Source: Thermoplasmata archaeon (GTDB taxonomy: Archaea; Thermoplasmatota; Thermoplasmata; Lutacidiplasmatales; UBA184). From it: a stretch of 35,924 bases of DNA. Location: positions 1-35,924 of the forward strand of contig JASHOK010000026.1 of the NCBI GenBank assembly GCA_030041175.1. The letters run 5' to 3'. A program made the position numbers and the translations under genes. How positions within the stretch are numbered: position 1 is the first letter of the stretch; each line of letters opens with the position of its first letter. Of the stretch, positions 16,473 through 24,796 are shown one piece after another. The notes beneath the pieces were generated by a model. The model had not been told where the DNA came from. It saw nothing but the letters and a program-made list of their open reading frames with translations, and made no database searches.

Positions 16473-17665
16473 GAGGCAGCCCCCACTATCGTGGACTCCA
16501 GCTGTTCGAGCTTGAGCAGCGTCTCTCCGAACTCCCGGCTCGGATCCGAATGCCACACGATGCCGGCTCCGGCGGCCGTATAGAGCCGTTCGCGCCGCGC
16601 AAACGCGGTCCGGATCGCGAGCGCCCAGACCGCGTCCTCGTTCCCGCGGATGAGCCCCACGGCGCCGGCGTACGGGCCACGCCACGTCCGCTCCTCGTTG
16701 CGAAGGAGCTCCGTCGCCCGGATCTTCGGAGCCCCTGAGACGGTTCCCGCAGGAAAGGCAGCGGCGAGTGCGGTCCACGGACCGACGCCTGGGTTGAGAG
16801 TTCCTTCCACGCGGCTGACGAGGTGCTCCAGACGGGCGAACCGCACCAACCTTTCCTGCCAGCGTAGCCGGACCGATCCCGGCCGAGAGACACGTCCCAG
16901 GTCGTTCCGTGCCAGGTCGACGAGCATCCGATGCTCCGCGAGCTCCTTCGGGTCGCGGCGGAGGTGTTCCCGTCCGCTACCGGGAGCCCGCGGACGCGTC
17001 GCGGCGATCGGACTGACGAATGCACGACCCGCTTGCGTTTCGAGGACGGACTCGGGACTTGCCCCGAGGACCTCGCGGTCGCCGAACCGCAGATAGTAGA
17101 AGTAGGCGAATCGCTCCCGAAGCCGGAGGACGCTCAACCGGTCGAGTAGGTCGTCGGGCCGGTCCCAGGTCCGTCGGTGCGCCAGCACCACTTGGAACGA
17201 CTCGCCCTCCCCGATGGCCGTCCGGAGCCGGCGAACGCTGCGTTCGAAGGAGCGCTGTGGGAGCGAATCGCCCTTCGGCTCCGGGATCCGAATGGGCCGA
17301 TGAGGGGGAGAGACCGGCTTCCGTTGCGGAACCCGTTCGAGACGAGCGCGTGTAACGAGCGCCCACTCCCCCAAGGGAAAGGGGCTACCCGGCGGGTTTC
17401 GATGCAGCAGAGGTTCGAAGAGCCCGGTCGCGTCGAAGCCGACGTAGCCCAGGAGCGCCCGACGGGGGTCGGCCCGGAGCTGTCGTCGAACCCGCTCGTC
17501 CAGAGACGCAGGCGTATCCTCCGACCGGAGCGTCCACGAGTCCTCCGGCTCGTGGAACGAAGTCGCCCAGCGACCTCCTAGCCCGGGAGCCGAGCCACGC
17601 TCGATGTACCCTACGATCTCGTGGGCCTCCGAGCGGTGGAGGAACGCCGGCCAAGGGTCGATCAC
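16469..17665 (-). CDS. trpE: Anthranilate synthase component I
   Basis: Converts chorismate and ammonia to anthranilate. 398 aa, short for TrpE because the N-terminal part is compact. The C-terminal chorismate-binding domain is intact: SFQVVLAHR, SPIAATRPR, ELAEHRMLVDLARNDLGR, EHLVSRVEG, FPAGTVSGAPKIRA, YAGAVG and AGAGIVWHSDP. The tryptophan-sensing LLES motif of feedback-controlled TrpE proteins cannot be recognised at the N-terminus, which reads PAFLHRSEAHEIVGYI. Overlaps lysC and trpG by 4 nt on either side. PabB is excluded mainly by context. Confidence 0.95.
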   Translation of the reverse strand: MIDPWPAFLHRSEAHEIVGYIERGSAPGLGGRWATSFHEPEDSWTLRSEDTPASLDERVRRQLRADPRRALLGYVGFDATGLFEPLLHRNPPGSPFPLGEWALVTRARLERVPQRKPVSPPHRPIRIPEPKGDSLPQRSFERSVRRLRTAIGEGESFQVVLAHRRTWDRPDDLLDRLSVLRLRERFAYFYYLRFGDREVLGASPESVLETQAGRAFVSPIAATRPRAPGSGREHLRRDPKELAEHRMLVDLARNDLGRVSRPGSVRLRWQERLVRFARLEHLVSRVEGTLNPGVGPWTALAAAFPAGTVSGAPKIRATELLRNEERTWRGPYAGAVGLIRGNEDAVWALAIRTAFARRERLYTAAGAGIVWHSDPSREFGETLLKLEQLESTIVGAAS

Positions 17666-18978
17666 TTGCGCTCCGTTTCGACCAGCACGCGATGCAGTTC
17701 GAGCAATGCCCGTTGAGCCTGGGCCGTAGGGAGCGCCAGCGTAACGGACCGCGGCGTCGCACTGAGCCCTTCCGCCGAGGCGAGGAGTTCGGGCGGCAAT
17801 CGCGCGACGTCCTTCAGCACCCCGGTGCCGATGGCCGTCAGAAGCCCCACTCGGTGAGGCCCGTCGAGGACCATCTGGCCCTCATGGACCAGAGGCTCCA
17901 GGGCAGCTCGGCCTGCCGGGGAGCGCCGCTCTTCGAGAACGACGTTGAGTACCGTCGAGGACGTGAACAGCGTAACAATATTCACATCCTCGGCCGCGAG
18001 GCGACGGGAGACCTCCGCGACCACCCCCGGGCGCTGCCGCCCACCGGCGACCCGGAGGCGAAGGAGCGCCACGGCCGGGAGCAGCGTCAGGGCCGTCGTC
18101 CCGACGGGAGCCGGCCGGCGCCCGATGACCGTTCGCGAGGCCGGGTCGCCGATCGGGATGACATGGATTTCCACGCCGGCGGCTCGGGCAGGCTCGACCG
18201 TCAGTGGATGGAGCACCTTGGCCCCAAACTGTGCCAGCTCCTCGGCCTCCTCGTAGGACAGGCGCGGGATCGGCTGCGAGGCGGGGATCCGGCGCGGGTC
18301 GCCGGTCAGAACCGAGACGCCGCGCTTGACCAGCTCGATCCGCGAGGCGCCCAGCATTGCGCCGAGGGCGGTGGCGGAATAGTCCGAACCCCCGCGGCCG
18401 AGAGTAGTGACACGGCCCTCGAGGCTTCGGCCGATGAATCCGGTGACTACCGGTAGCTGACCGGCCCGGAGTCGGTCGCCGAGCCGGCGCCGGACCGGCC
18501 CGGCTGAGCGCCTCAACAGGATGGTGGACGCACCGTATTCATTGTCCGTCAGGACTCCGAGATGATCGGCCTCGACGGCCACCGCTGGCAAGCCGGCCCG
18601 TTGGAGCTTCGGAACCATCCAGTGAACGGCGAGCCGCTCCCCCTGACTTACGAGCCGGTCCGCGAGCGGAGCATCCGCACGTCCGGCCTGCTCAACCTGC
18701 ACGACGAGCCGCCGGAGCCGCTCGAGGCTGCCGGCACCCGTCCGAGGTAGGCCCGGATGGAGCCGCCCGATAGAAGCGAGAATCCGACGATGGTTCCCTC
18801 GCTGACGGGGCTTCGCCACGATCGATTTCAGGAGGTCGGTAACTCCCTCGCGGGCGGAGAGCACTACGACGACGCGGGGATGCCGGGATCGAAGGGCCGA
18901 AACCCACCGAACGACCGCCGCAGGATCGGACAGCGTGGCGCCGCCGAATTTGACCACGACGGGACGGCGACGCTTCAC
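17662..18978 (-). CDS. lysC: Aspartate kinase with two ACT domains
   Basis: Phosphorylates aspartate, the first step toward aspartate semialdehyde. 438 aa from the GTG at 18978, which overlaps the asd stop as GTGA. Kinase domain (about 5-290): VVVKFGGATL at the N-terminus, VVVLSAREGVTDLL, RLVSQGERL, TDNEYGAST, LGRGGSDYSATALGAMLGA. Two ACT domains (about 305-360 and 375-435) suggest allosteric control by an amino acid. The usual WTDVDGV-TADPR stretch is changed to ELVKRGVSVLTGDPRRIP. Within an aro-trp operon its product most likely feeds the archaeal route to dehydroquinate, which starts from aspartate semialdehyde, as well as Lys/Thr/Met synthesis. Confidence 0.92.
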   Translation of the reverse strand: MKRRRPVVVKFGGATLSDPAAVVRWVSALRSRHPRVVVVLSAREGVTDLLKSIVAKPRQRGNHRRILASIGRLHPGLPRTGAGSLERLRRLVVQVEQAGRADAPLADRLVSQGERLAVHWMVPKLQRAGLPAVAVEADHLGVLTDNEYGASTILLRRSAGPVRRRLGDRLRAGQLPVVTGFIGRSLEGRVTTLGRGGSDYSATALGAMLGASRIELVKRGVSVLTGDPRRIPASQPIPRLSYEEAEELAQFGAKVLHPLTVEPARAAGVEIHVIPIGDPASRTVIGRRPAPVGTTALTLLPAVALLRLRVAGGRQRPGVVAEVSRRLAAEDVNIVTLFTSSTVLNVVLEERRSPAGRAALEPLVHEGQMVLDGPHRVGLLTAIGTGVLKDVARLPPELLASAEGLSATPRSVTLALPTAQAQRALLELHRVLVETERK

Positions 18979-20060
18979 CGGCGGCGACCTCCGGGGGTGT
19001 CCAGTAGACCGGCGGCGAGCGCCAGTTCGGCGTTGAGGACGGAGCCTCCGGCACCGCCCCTCACGGCGTTGTGCGAGAGGACGAAGAACCTCAGGTAGGG
19101 CGGCTCCCAGCGGACGCGACCGACCACTGCGGCCATGCCGCGAGCACGGGCCGGATGGCCGGCCCACAGGTCCCGGTACGGCTGGGGCCGATCGGGCTGC
19201 GACCTAAGCTCCACCGGCGGATGGGGGGCCGTCGGCAAATCCATCGAGCGCAGGGGGTCGAAGCTTCGCCAGGCCTCTTCGAGGGCTGCCCGGCCCGGCC
19301 GGCGAGTCGCCTCTACGGTCACAGCCACGAGATGGCCGTCTCGAACGGCCACTCGGGCGCAGTGGGCAAGAAACGGGGTGCCGGACGGCACTACCCGACC
19401 CCGGGAGACTGCGCCGAGGATCCGATTCGCCTCGGCGTCGACTTTCTCCTCCTCCTTCGGGATGAAGGGTACAACGTTGTCGTGGATTGCGAGAGACGCC
19501 ACCCCCGGATATCCGGCGCCCGAGAGAGCCTGATAGGAAGCGACGTGCACGGCGCGCGGCCCGAGCATCGCCCAGACGGGTGCGAGGGCGAGTACCAGGC
19601 CCGTCGTCGTGCAGTTCGGATTGGTGACCAGCAGCGCCCGACGCCGCCCACGAGTGACCAATGCATCGAGGTGGTCGTGGTTGACTTCGGGGACCAGGAG
19701 CGGAACGTCCGGGTCCATGCGGTGATCTGCCGCGTTCGAGAACACGTGCAGGCCTTGCCGACGACACTCCGACTCCACACCGCCGGCCGGGCCGGAGGGC
19801 ATCGCGCCAAACACGACCTGCACGCCGGAGCGTCGAAGCTGCGCAGGAGTCCGGCGAGCGAGCCGTTCCCGGGCGAGGTCCGGGGGGGCCTCGTCGGAGA
19901 TCAACCAGAGGTCTTCCAACCGTTGGCCGCCCGAACGCTCTCCGCCGACGAGCAGCGGGGGCCCGAATCGTGGATGATCGGAGAGGAGGCGGGCGAAGTG
20001 CTGGCCGATGTAGCCCCCGGCACCCAGAATGGCCGTCGGGATCTGCTCGGTCTCCGTCAA
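18975..20060 (-). CDS. asd: Aspartate-semialdehyde dehydrogenase, archaeal/fungal type
   Basis: Reduces aspartyl phosphate to aspartate semialdehyde using NADPH. 361 aa. Seen: AILGAGGYIGQHFARLL nucleotide fold (10-26), catalytic Cys150 in VTNPNCTTTG, QALSGAGYPG, the family's IHDNVVPFIPKEEEKVDAE block, CARVAVRDGHLVAVTVE with the proton-relay histidine, and SHNAVRGGAGGSVLNAELA near the end. I place the start at TTG 20060, which overlaps the aroC stop as TTGA, matching the 4-nt overlaps of neighbouring junctions. An ATG at 20102 is possible but adds 14 untypical residues inside aroC. Its product is a direct substrate of the AroA' enzyme encoded at the head of the same operon. Confidence 0.93.
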   Translation of the reverse strand: MTETEQIPTAILGAGGYIGQHFARLLSDHPRFGPPLLVGGERSGGQRLEDLWLISDEAPPDLARERLARRTPAQLRRSGVQVVFGAMPSGPAGGVESECRRQGLHVFSNAADHRMDPDVPLLVPEVNHDHLDALVTRGRRRALLVTNPNCTTTGLVLALAPVWAMLGPRAVHVASYQALSGAGYPGVASLAIHDNVVPFIPKEEEKVDAEANRILGAVSRGRVVPSGTPFLAHCARVAVRDGHLVAVTVEATRRPGRAALEEAWRSFDPLRSMDLPTAPHPPVELRSQPDRPQPYRDLWAGHPARARGMAAVVGRVRWEPPYLRFFVLSHNAVRGGAGGSVLNAELALAAGLLDTPGGRRR

Positions 20061-21142
20061 CGAAGGAAGCCTCCCTGCAACGCGAGGTCCAGGATGCCGC
20101 ATGCCGCAACCGACTCGAGCACGACCACGGCGCGGGGCACGATGCAGGGATCATGCCGGCCCGTGACGACAATCTCTGCCGCCTCTCGCGTCGCCAGATT
20201 CACGGTCCGCTGTCGCTGCGCAATCGAGGAAGTCGGCTTCACGACGACCCGGAAGACCACGGGCATCCCCGTCGCTAGTCCTCCCAACACCCCGCCGGAG
20301 TGGTTCGTGGCAGTGACGACACGGTCGCCGTCCCAGACGAAGGGATCGTTGTGTTCGCTGCCCCGCATCGAGGCCGCCCGGAACCCAGCACCGAACTCGA
20401 TTCCCTTCACCGCCGGCACCGAGAAGGCGAGATAGGCGAGCGTGCCCTCGATCGAGCCGAAGAACGGCTCTCCGAGTCCGACCGGACAGCCGAAGATTCG
20501 GGTTTCGACCACGCCCCCCACGCTGTCCCCGTCCTTCCGGGCCCGCGCTATCGCTTCCTCCATCTGTGCCGCCGCCCGTACGTCGGGACAGCCGGCTTCG
20601 TTCGAGTCCCGCCGAAGGCGCAGCTCGTCGGGCGGAGTCGTCTCCGCCACGCTCGCCTCGACGCCGGCGATGGCCCGGGTGAAGGCCACCAACTCGATGC
20701 CGTCGAGTCGCAGCCGCTGCGCGGCGATCGCCCCGGCGATGACAAGGCCGACCGTCATCCGGCCGGAGAAGATCCCACCCCCCGACAGGTCGGCCTCGCT
20801 CCCGTATCGAGACCGGGCGGGGAAGTCCGCGTGTCCGGGCCGTGGGGTATCTCGGAGTCGATCGTACGGCGCGCGTTGCACGTCTTCGTTTGCGACATGC
20901 ATCCGGATCGGTCCTCCGCTCGAAACGCCGGCCACGACCCCGTCATCGATGACCAGGTGGTCCTCCTCCTGGCGCTTGGTGGCAAGGCGGCGGCCGATCG
21001 GTCGCCGGCGGTCGAGAGCCGCCTGGACAAGCGACGGGTCGACCTTCCAGCCCTTCGGTACGCCATCGATCTGAATCCCCACCTCGGGACCGTGGCTCGA
21101 GCCGAAGACGGTGATCCGATATCGCCCGCCCGCGCTCATCAT
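20057..21142 (-). CDS. aroC: Chorismate synthase
   Basis: Eliminates phosphate from EPSP to give chorismate; needs reduced FMN. 361 aa. Seen: ITVFGSSHGPEVGIQIDGVP at the start (the GSSHG variant of the usual GESHG), DRRRPIG, DTPRPGHADFPARSRYG, GGGIFSGRMT, RAASMRGSEHND, NHSGGVLGGLATG, and KPTSSIAQRQRTVN near the C-terminus. Two adjacent ATG codons (21142 and 21139) could start it; the first overlaps the aroA stop as ATGA and is preferred. Confidence 0.97.
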   Translation of the reverse strand: MMSAGGRYRITVFGSSHGPEVGIQIDGVPKGWKVDPSLVQAALDRRRPIGRRLATKRQEEDHLVIDDGVVAGVSSGGPIRMHVANEDVQRAPYDRLRDTPRPGHADFPARSRYGSEADLSGGGIFSGRMTVGLVIAGAIAAQRLRLDGIELVAFTRAIAGVEASVAETTPPDELRLRRDSNEAGCPDVRAAAQMEEAIARARKDGDSVGGVVETRIFGCPVGLGEPFFGSIEGTLAYLAFSVPAVKGIEFGAGFRAASMRGSEHNDPFVWDGDRVVTATNHSGGVLGGLATGMPVVFRVVVKPTSSIAQRQRTVNLATREAAEIVVTGRHDPCIVPRAVVVLESVAACGILDLALQGGFLR

Positions 21143-22419
21143 GGTCGGAGGATGGCGCCTCCCGTCAGCCCGCCCAAGTCCCGCCAGAAGGACGGGTAGG
21201 ACTTTCGCACGGCTTCCGCGACCCCAATGCGGGAGGCGGAAGGGGCCGCCAGCGCCGCCACAGCGGCGCTCATCACAATACGGTGATCGGCCAATCCGGG
21301 AAGCACGACCGGCTTCGCGCTGGGAGCACCCGTGACGGTAATCTCCGAGGAAGTCACCCGAACCCGGGCTCCAAGGGCTCTCGCCAACCTCCCGGACTCG
21401 GTTCGTCGGTCAGACTCCTTGTACGCCAGATTCGGTGCGCCTCTGAGACGGCTACGGCCCTCTTTCACGAGGGCGGCGAGGGCGGCTACCAAGGGAACGA
21501 GGTCCGGGGAGTCGGAGAGATCGCAGTCGATCGGTCTGGATAGCGGGCCCTCGACCGTGACCGTCGACCCCGAGCGCTTGACGGCTGCCCCCATCCGCCG
21601 GAGTATCCCGAGGAGCGCGAGATCGGCCTGGGGCAGGTCTCCGGGAATCCCAGCCACGCCGACGGATCCTCCCGTTGCGGCGGCAGCCGCCCACAGATAT
21701 GCGGCAGACGAAGCGTCGCCCGGGACCCGGATGCGGCCCGACCGGAACACCTGGTCGCCCGGAATTCGGAAGCCGCGCCCCTTCGGTGCTACGTCGATTC
21801 CGCGGGACGCCAGCATCGCAAGGGTCGCGTCGATGTAGGGCCGGGAGACGATCGTGCCCGATAGCGTCAACACCGAGCGCCCGGAGACCGTTGGCAGGAC
21901 CATCAGCAGAGCGGAAGCGAACTGCGAACTCACATCGGCCGGAATCGTCACGGGGCCCGCGTGGATTGGTCCGGTGACCGTGCAGGGCAGCGCCGAGCGG
22001 CTCGACGGCGTACGGACGTGAGCTCCGAGCGACCGGAGCGCCGCGAAGAGCGGCTCTGTAGGACGACGGGCAAGGGAGCGGGCTCCCGTTAGGCGAGTCG
22101 TCCGGGGATGCAGCGACGCCGCGGCGGCTAGCATCCGCAGGGTCGTCCCCGACTCTTGACAGTTCACGGTCGAGGTTCTGGCACGAGCGGGAGCCGGGGC
22201 CCGGGTAAGCTCCCATCCCTGGGCAGTGCGACGCACCCGCGCGCCGAGCGCCGCGAGGCCGTCGCGGGTCGCGCGGGTGTCGTCAGAGACCAAGGGGTGG
22301 ACGACCTCCGTCCGCCCTTCCGAAAGGTACGCCGCTAGCAGGGCGCGGTGGGTGTAGCTCTTCGACGGAGGCGCCGCGACGTGGCCCTCTGCGACGGCCG
22401 GGCGGATCTCCAGAATCAT
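21139..22419 (-). CDS. aroA: EPSP synthase (3-phosphoshikimate 1-carboxyvinyltransferase)
   Basis: Transfers enolpyruvyl from PEP to shikimate 3-phosphate. 426 aa with the two-domain inside-out barrel. Seen: AAPPSKSYTHRALLAAYL (catalytic Lys in PPSKS), SGTTLRML, SSQFASALLM, GDASSAAYL, KESDRR in the C-terminal domain, and DHRIVMSAAVAAL. A clear Shine-Dalgarno sequence (GGAGGT) lies 4 nt upstream of the ATG at 22419, inside the end of the shikimate kinase gene, and stop and start overlap by 4 nt. Confidence 0.97.
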   Translation of the reverse strand: MILEIRPAVAEGHVAAPPSKSYTHRALLAAYLSEGRTEVVHPLVSDDTRATRDGLAALGARVRRTAQGWELTRAPAPARARTSTVNCQESGTTLRMLAAAASLHPRTTRLTGARSLARRPTEPLFAALRSLGAHVRTPSSRSALPCTVTGPIHAGPVTIPADVSSQFASALLMVLPTVSGRSVLTLSGTIVSRPYIDATLAMLASRGIDVAPKGRGFRIPGDQVFRSGRIRVPGDASSAAYLWAAAAATGGSVGVAGIPGDLPQADLALLGILRRMGAAVKRSGSTVTVEGPLSRPIDCDLSDSPDLVPLVAALAALVKEGRSRLRGAPNLAYKESDRRTESGRLARALGARVRVTSSEITVTGAPSAKPVVLPGLADHRIVMSAAVAALAAPSASRIGVAEAVRKSYPSFWRDLGGLTGGAILRP

Positions 22420-23294
22420 CCTACCTCCTCCAGGGCCGCCCGCTCGGTCGTGCGGACCCGGACATGACGCGTCTCGCTCCCGTCGTTGGGCAGTCGGGCC
22501 TGCGCGGCCGCAGCCTCACCCGGTCGGACGAAGACCGCGAGGGCAGGGCCCATCCCGGAGACACCGGCCATGACCGCGCCGGCGTTCAAGAGGCGATGGC
22601 GCAGAGCGCTGTAGTCGTAGCCCATGACCCGCTCGACAAGCTCCGTGTTGAGGCTCATCGCTCGGGCCCAGTCGCCGGCTCGAACTGCGCGGACGGCCTC
22701 GGTGCCCGGTGCGCCATTCTCTCGAAATTGGTTCAGGTATCCTGTGGAAGGAGCGTGGGTCGTCCGCGGAATCCAGAGAACGACCTCCAGGCGAGCGTCA
22801 AAGGACGGGGCGCGCAGTGCCACGCGGGCGGAGTTGTCGGTGAACGCGACACCGCCTTGGGTGGCTGCGAGACAGTCGTCGAACGCTCCCGTGGCGCTCA
22901 GGCCGATTTCCTGGGCGACCTCCGACGCGAGACGGGCTATCTCGGCGGGCGGCCGATGTTGGTGGAGGGCATTGGCTACGGCCGCGAGGACAGCGACGCC
23001 AACGGCGGAGGAACTCTTGAGCCCTCGACTGACCGGTACTTCGGAGTGCAGTACCAGCTCTCCCGAGTAGGCCTCGCCCGGCGCGAATCGGGCGAGGCCA
23101 GCCTGCAGTGTCTCCCGGACGAGCGCAGAATCCGCCGCCCGTTCGATCTGAATCCGACAAGGCCCGGTACGAGCCGCGCGGCGGAGCTCAAGCTCAGCTC
23201 GAACGCGGAGCGAGACCGCAACGGCGCAGCCGACGCCGGTCGATAGCGCGTTCACAATCGTTACCGCACCGGACGCCTCTCCTATGCCGCGCAC
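22416..23294 (-). CDS. aroK: Archaeal shikimate kinase (GHMP family)
   Basis: Phosphorylates shikimate at O3; archaea use a GHMP-fold kinase instead of bacterial AroK. The chosen GTG start at 23294 gives a 292-aa protein (family about 280) beginning RGIGEASGAVTIVNALSTG, the standard opening. The ATP-binding GHMP motif SEVPVSRGLKSSSAVGVA is at about 84-101, GAFDDCLAATQGG is the second motif, and SGMGPALAVF is near the C-terminus. The start lies 13 nt inside the aroDE gene. The open frame reaches further upstream but without homologous sequence. Confidence 0.93.
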   Translation of the reverse strand: MRGIGEASGAVTIVNALSTGVGCAVAVSLRVRAELELRRAARTGPCRIQIERAADSALVRETLQAGLARFAPGEAYSGELVLHSEVPVSRGLKSSSAVGVAVLAAVANALHQHRPPAEIARLASEVAQEIGLSATGAFDDCLAATQGGVAFTDNSARVALRAPSFDARLEVVLWIPRTTHAPSTGYLNQFRENGAPGTEAVRAVRAGDWARAMSLNTELVERVMGYDYSALRHRLLNAGAVMAGVSGMGPALAVFVRPGEAAAAQARLPNDGSETRHVRVRTTERAALEEVG

Positions 23295-24796
23295 ATGACC
23301 TCCCGCAGAGCTCGCTCCTGCAACTCCGCAGACGGGGCCGAGCCCCACCAGATCGCGTAGCTTTCTGCGGCCTGGTAAACCAGGAGCCGCGACCCGTCCT
23401 CGTATCTCGCTCCTACACCCTCGGCCCCACGTTCGAGGAACCTGTCCGAGGGCGCGTAGACGAAATCGAGCACGTAGGAACCCGGACCGACGACTTGCTT
23501 CCAGGGTACGGCGAGCGATTCCTCTCCCTCCCGGCCCGCGGGCGTTGCGTGGATGACGAGGCGAGCTGGGCGGACCGCGTCTATCCCTGCCGTCACTGCA
23601 CCGTATTCTCGAGCCAGGCCGTCCGCAGCCTCCGGGCGGCGGGCCAGCACGACGCCCGCGGCCCCCAGCGAGGCGAGCGCCGCGAGCGCCGACCGAGCGG
23701 CACCACCGGCGCCGATGACGAGGGCCGGCGAACCATCCCAGGTCCCCGAATCGCGCAGTTCATCCAACCGGCGGCGCACTGCCGCAACGTCGGTGTTCTC
23801 GGCTGTGATCCCATCCGGCTCGAAGGTGAGAGTGTTCGCACACCCCGCGGACTCGGCCGCTGGTCCTGCGCGGGTGGCCATACTTAGGGCGACCTGCTTC
23901 CACGGATGGGTGACGTTCAACCCCCGGAATCCACCCTCGGCCAGCGGCGCCAAACTGTCGGCGAGATCCTCCGCGGTCGGGACGTCCAGGCCAAGATAGA
24001 GCCCGGGTCTACCCTCGGCGGCCAACCAGAGCGAGTGGATTGCCGGAGACCGTGTGTGCCGGATCGGATGCCCCACGACGCCATAGAACGGACCGCGAGA
24101 TCCGCTGGCGAATAGCTGCCGCAGCCGGTCCACGGGTATCTGCGATGGCTCGACGGGGGTAATCGGGGAGCTCTCGGCGCGTTCCGGAAGGGTCGCGAAG
24201 ACGGCGTACATGCCGAGGCGACCCGCCCACGCCCGCAGCAACGGGCCCGTTGGCCCCGTGGTGTGCAGGACGCACGGCGCGTACGTGTCGAGCGGAAAAA
24301 GATTCGGAACGAGGTCGGTCCACAGCCGAGAAAACGAACATGGGAGAACGACCTTGATGATCGCGCCCGGCCGGCGGGGCTGTTCGAGGAGGCGACGAAT
24401 ATCGACCGAGGACGTGGACTCGACGACGTGGGAGGAAAGGATGAGCTGGGGTGCCGCCCCGTGCGAGTCCCCGAATTCCTCCAGCAGCGCGAGATCGTGG
24501 GCGGGCTCTAGGTCGAGGTAGCGGAAGCTAAGGGCCCCGGCAGAGCGAAGGCAGACCGCCCGGTCGTCGGCGTCGGTCGGGCCCTCACCGCCCTCGCTCT
24601 GCGAGCGGAGCGTGGCCACGAGCGGGAGCGGAGACGGAAACAGACGCGGCAATTCGAGGCGCTCCTCGGGTAGAAGGCGGTCGATTCGGACCTCGGCGGC
24701 GTCCGCGCCTCCCGCCCGGGCTTGCCGGATCTCCTCCCGGACACGGTCAATCGTGCGGCCGGGGCACGTGACGATCAGCACGGGGGGCTCGCTCAT
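23282..24796 (-). CDS. aroDE: Bifunctional 3-dehydroquinate dehydratase / shikimate dehydrogenase
   Basis: One 504-aa chain carries two consecutive steps, dehydroquinate to dehydroshikimate to shikimate. Residues 1 to about 225 are a type I dehydratase: AEVRIDRL (Glu35, Arg37), YLDLE (Glu97), SSHVVEST (His123) and the Schiff-base lysine Lys148 in AIIKVVLP. Residues about 235-504 are the dehydrogenase: GVVGHPIRHTRSPAIHS, NVTHPWK with catalytic Lys300, ENTDVAAV with Asp336, and NADP loop IGAGGAARSA at 361-370. There is no stop or frameshift between the halves, and the linker is about 10 residues. Order and joining match the plant and chlamydial fusions. The ATG at 24796 overlaps the aroB' stop as ATGA. 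Confidence 0.95.
   Translation of the reverse strand: MSEPPVLIVTCPGRTIDRVREEIRQARAGGADAAEVRIDRLLPEERLELPRLFPSPLPLVATLRSQSEGGEGPTDADDRAVCLRSAGALSFRYLDLEPAHDLALLEEFGDSHGAAPQLILSSHVVESTSSVDIRRLLEQPRRPGAIIKVVLPCSFSRLWTDLVPNLFPLDTYAPCVLHTTGPTGPLLRAWAGRLGMYAVFATLPERAESSPITPVEPSQIPVDRLRQLFASGSRGPFYGVVGHPIRHTRSPAIHSLWLAAEGRPGLYLGLDVPTAEDLADSLAPLAEGGFRGLNVTHPWKQVALSMATRAGPAAESAGCANTLTFEPDGITAENTDVAAVRRRLDELRDSGTWDGSPALVIGAGGAARSALAALASLGAAGVVLARRPEAADGLAREYGAVTAGIDAVRPARLVIHATPAGREGEESLAVPWKQVVGPGSYVLDFVYAPSDRFLERGAEGVGARYEDGSRLLVYQAAESYAIWWGSAPSAELQERALREVMCAA

Noticed and set aside
19071-20435. 454-aa plus-strand ORF opposite asd and aroC
   Set aside because: Composition and lack of any domain mark it as an antisense shadow.
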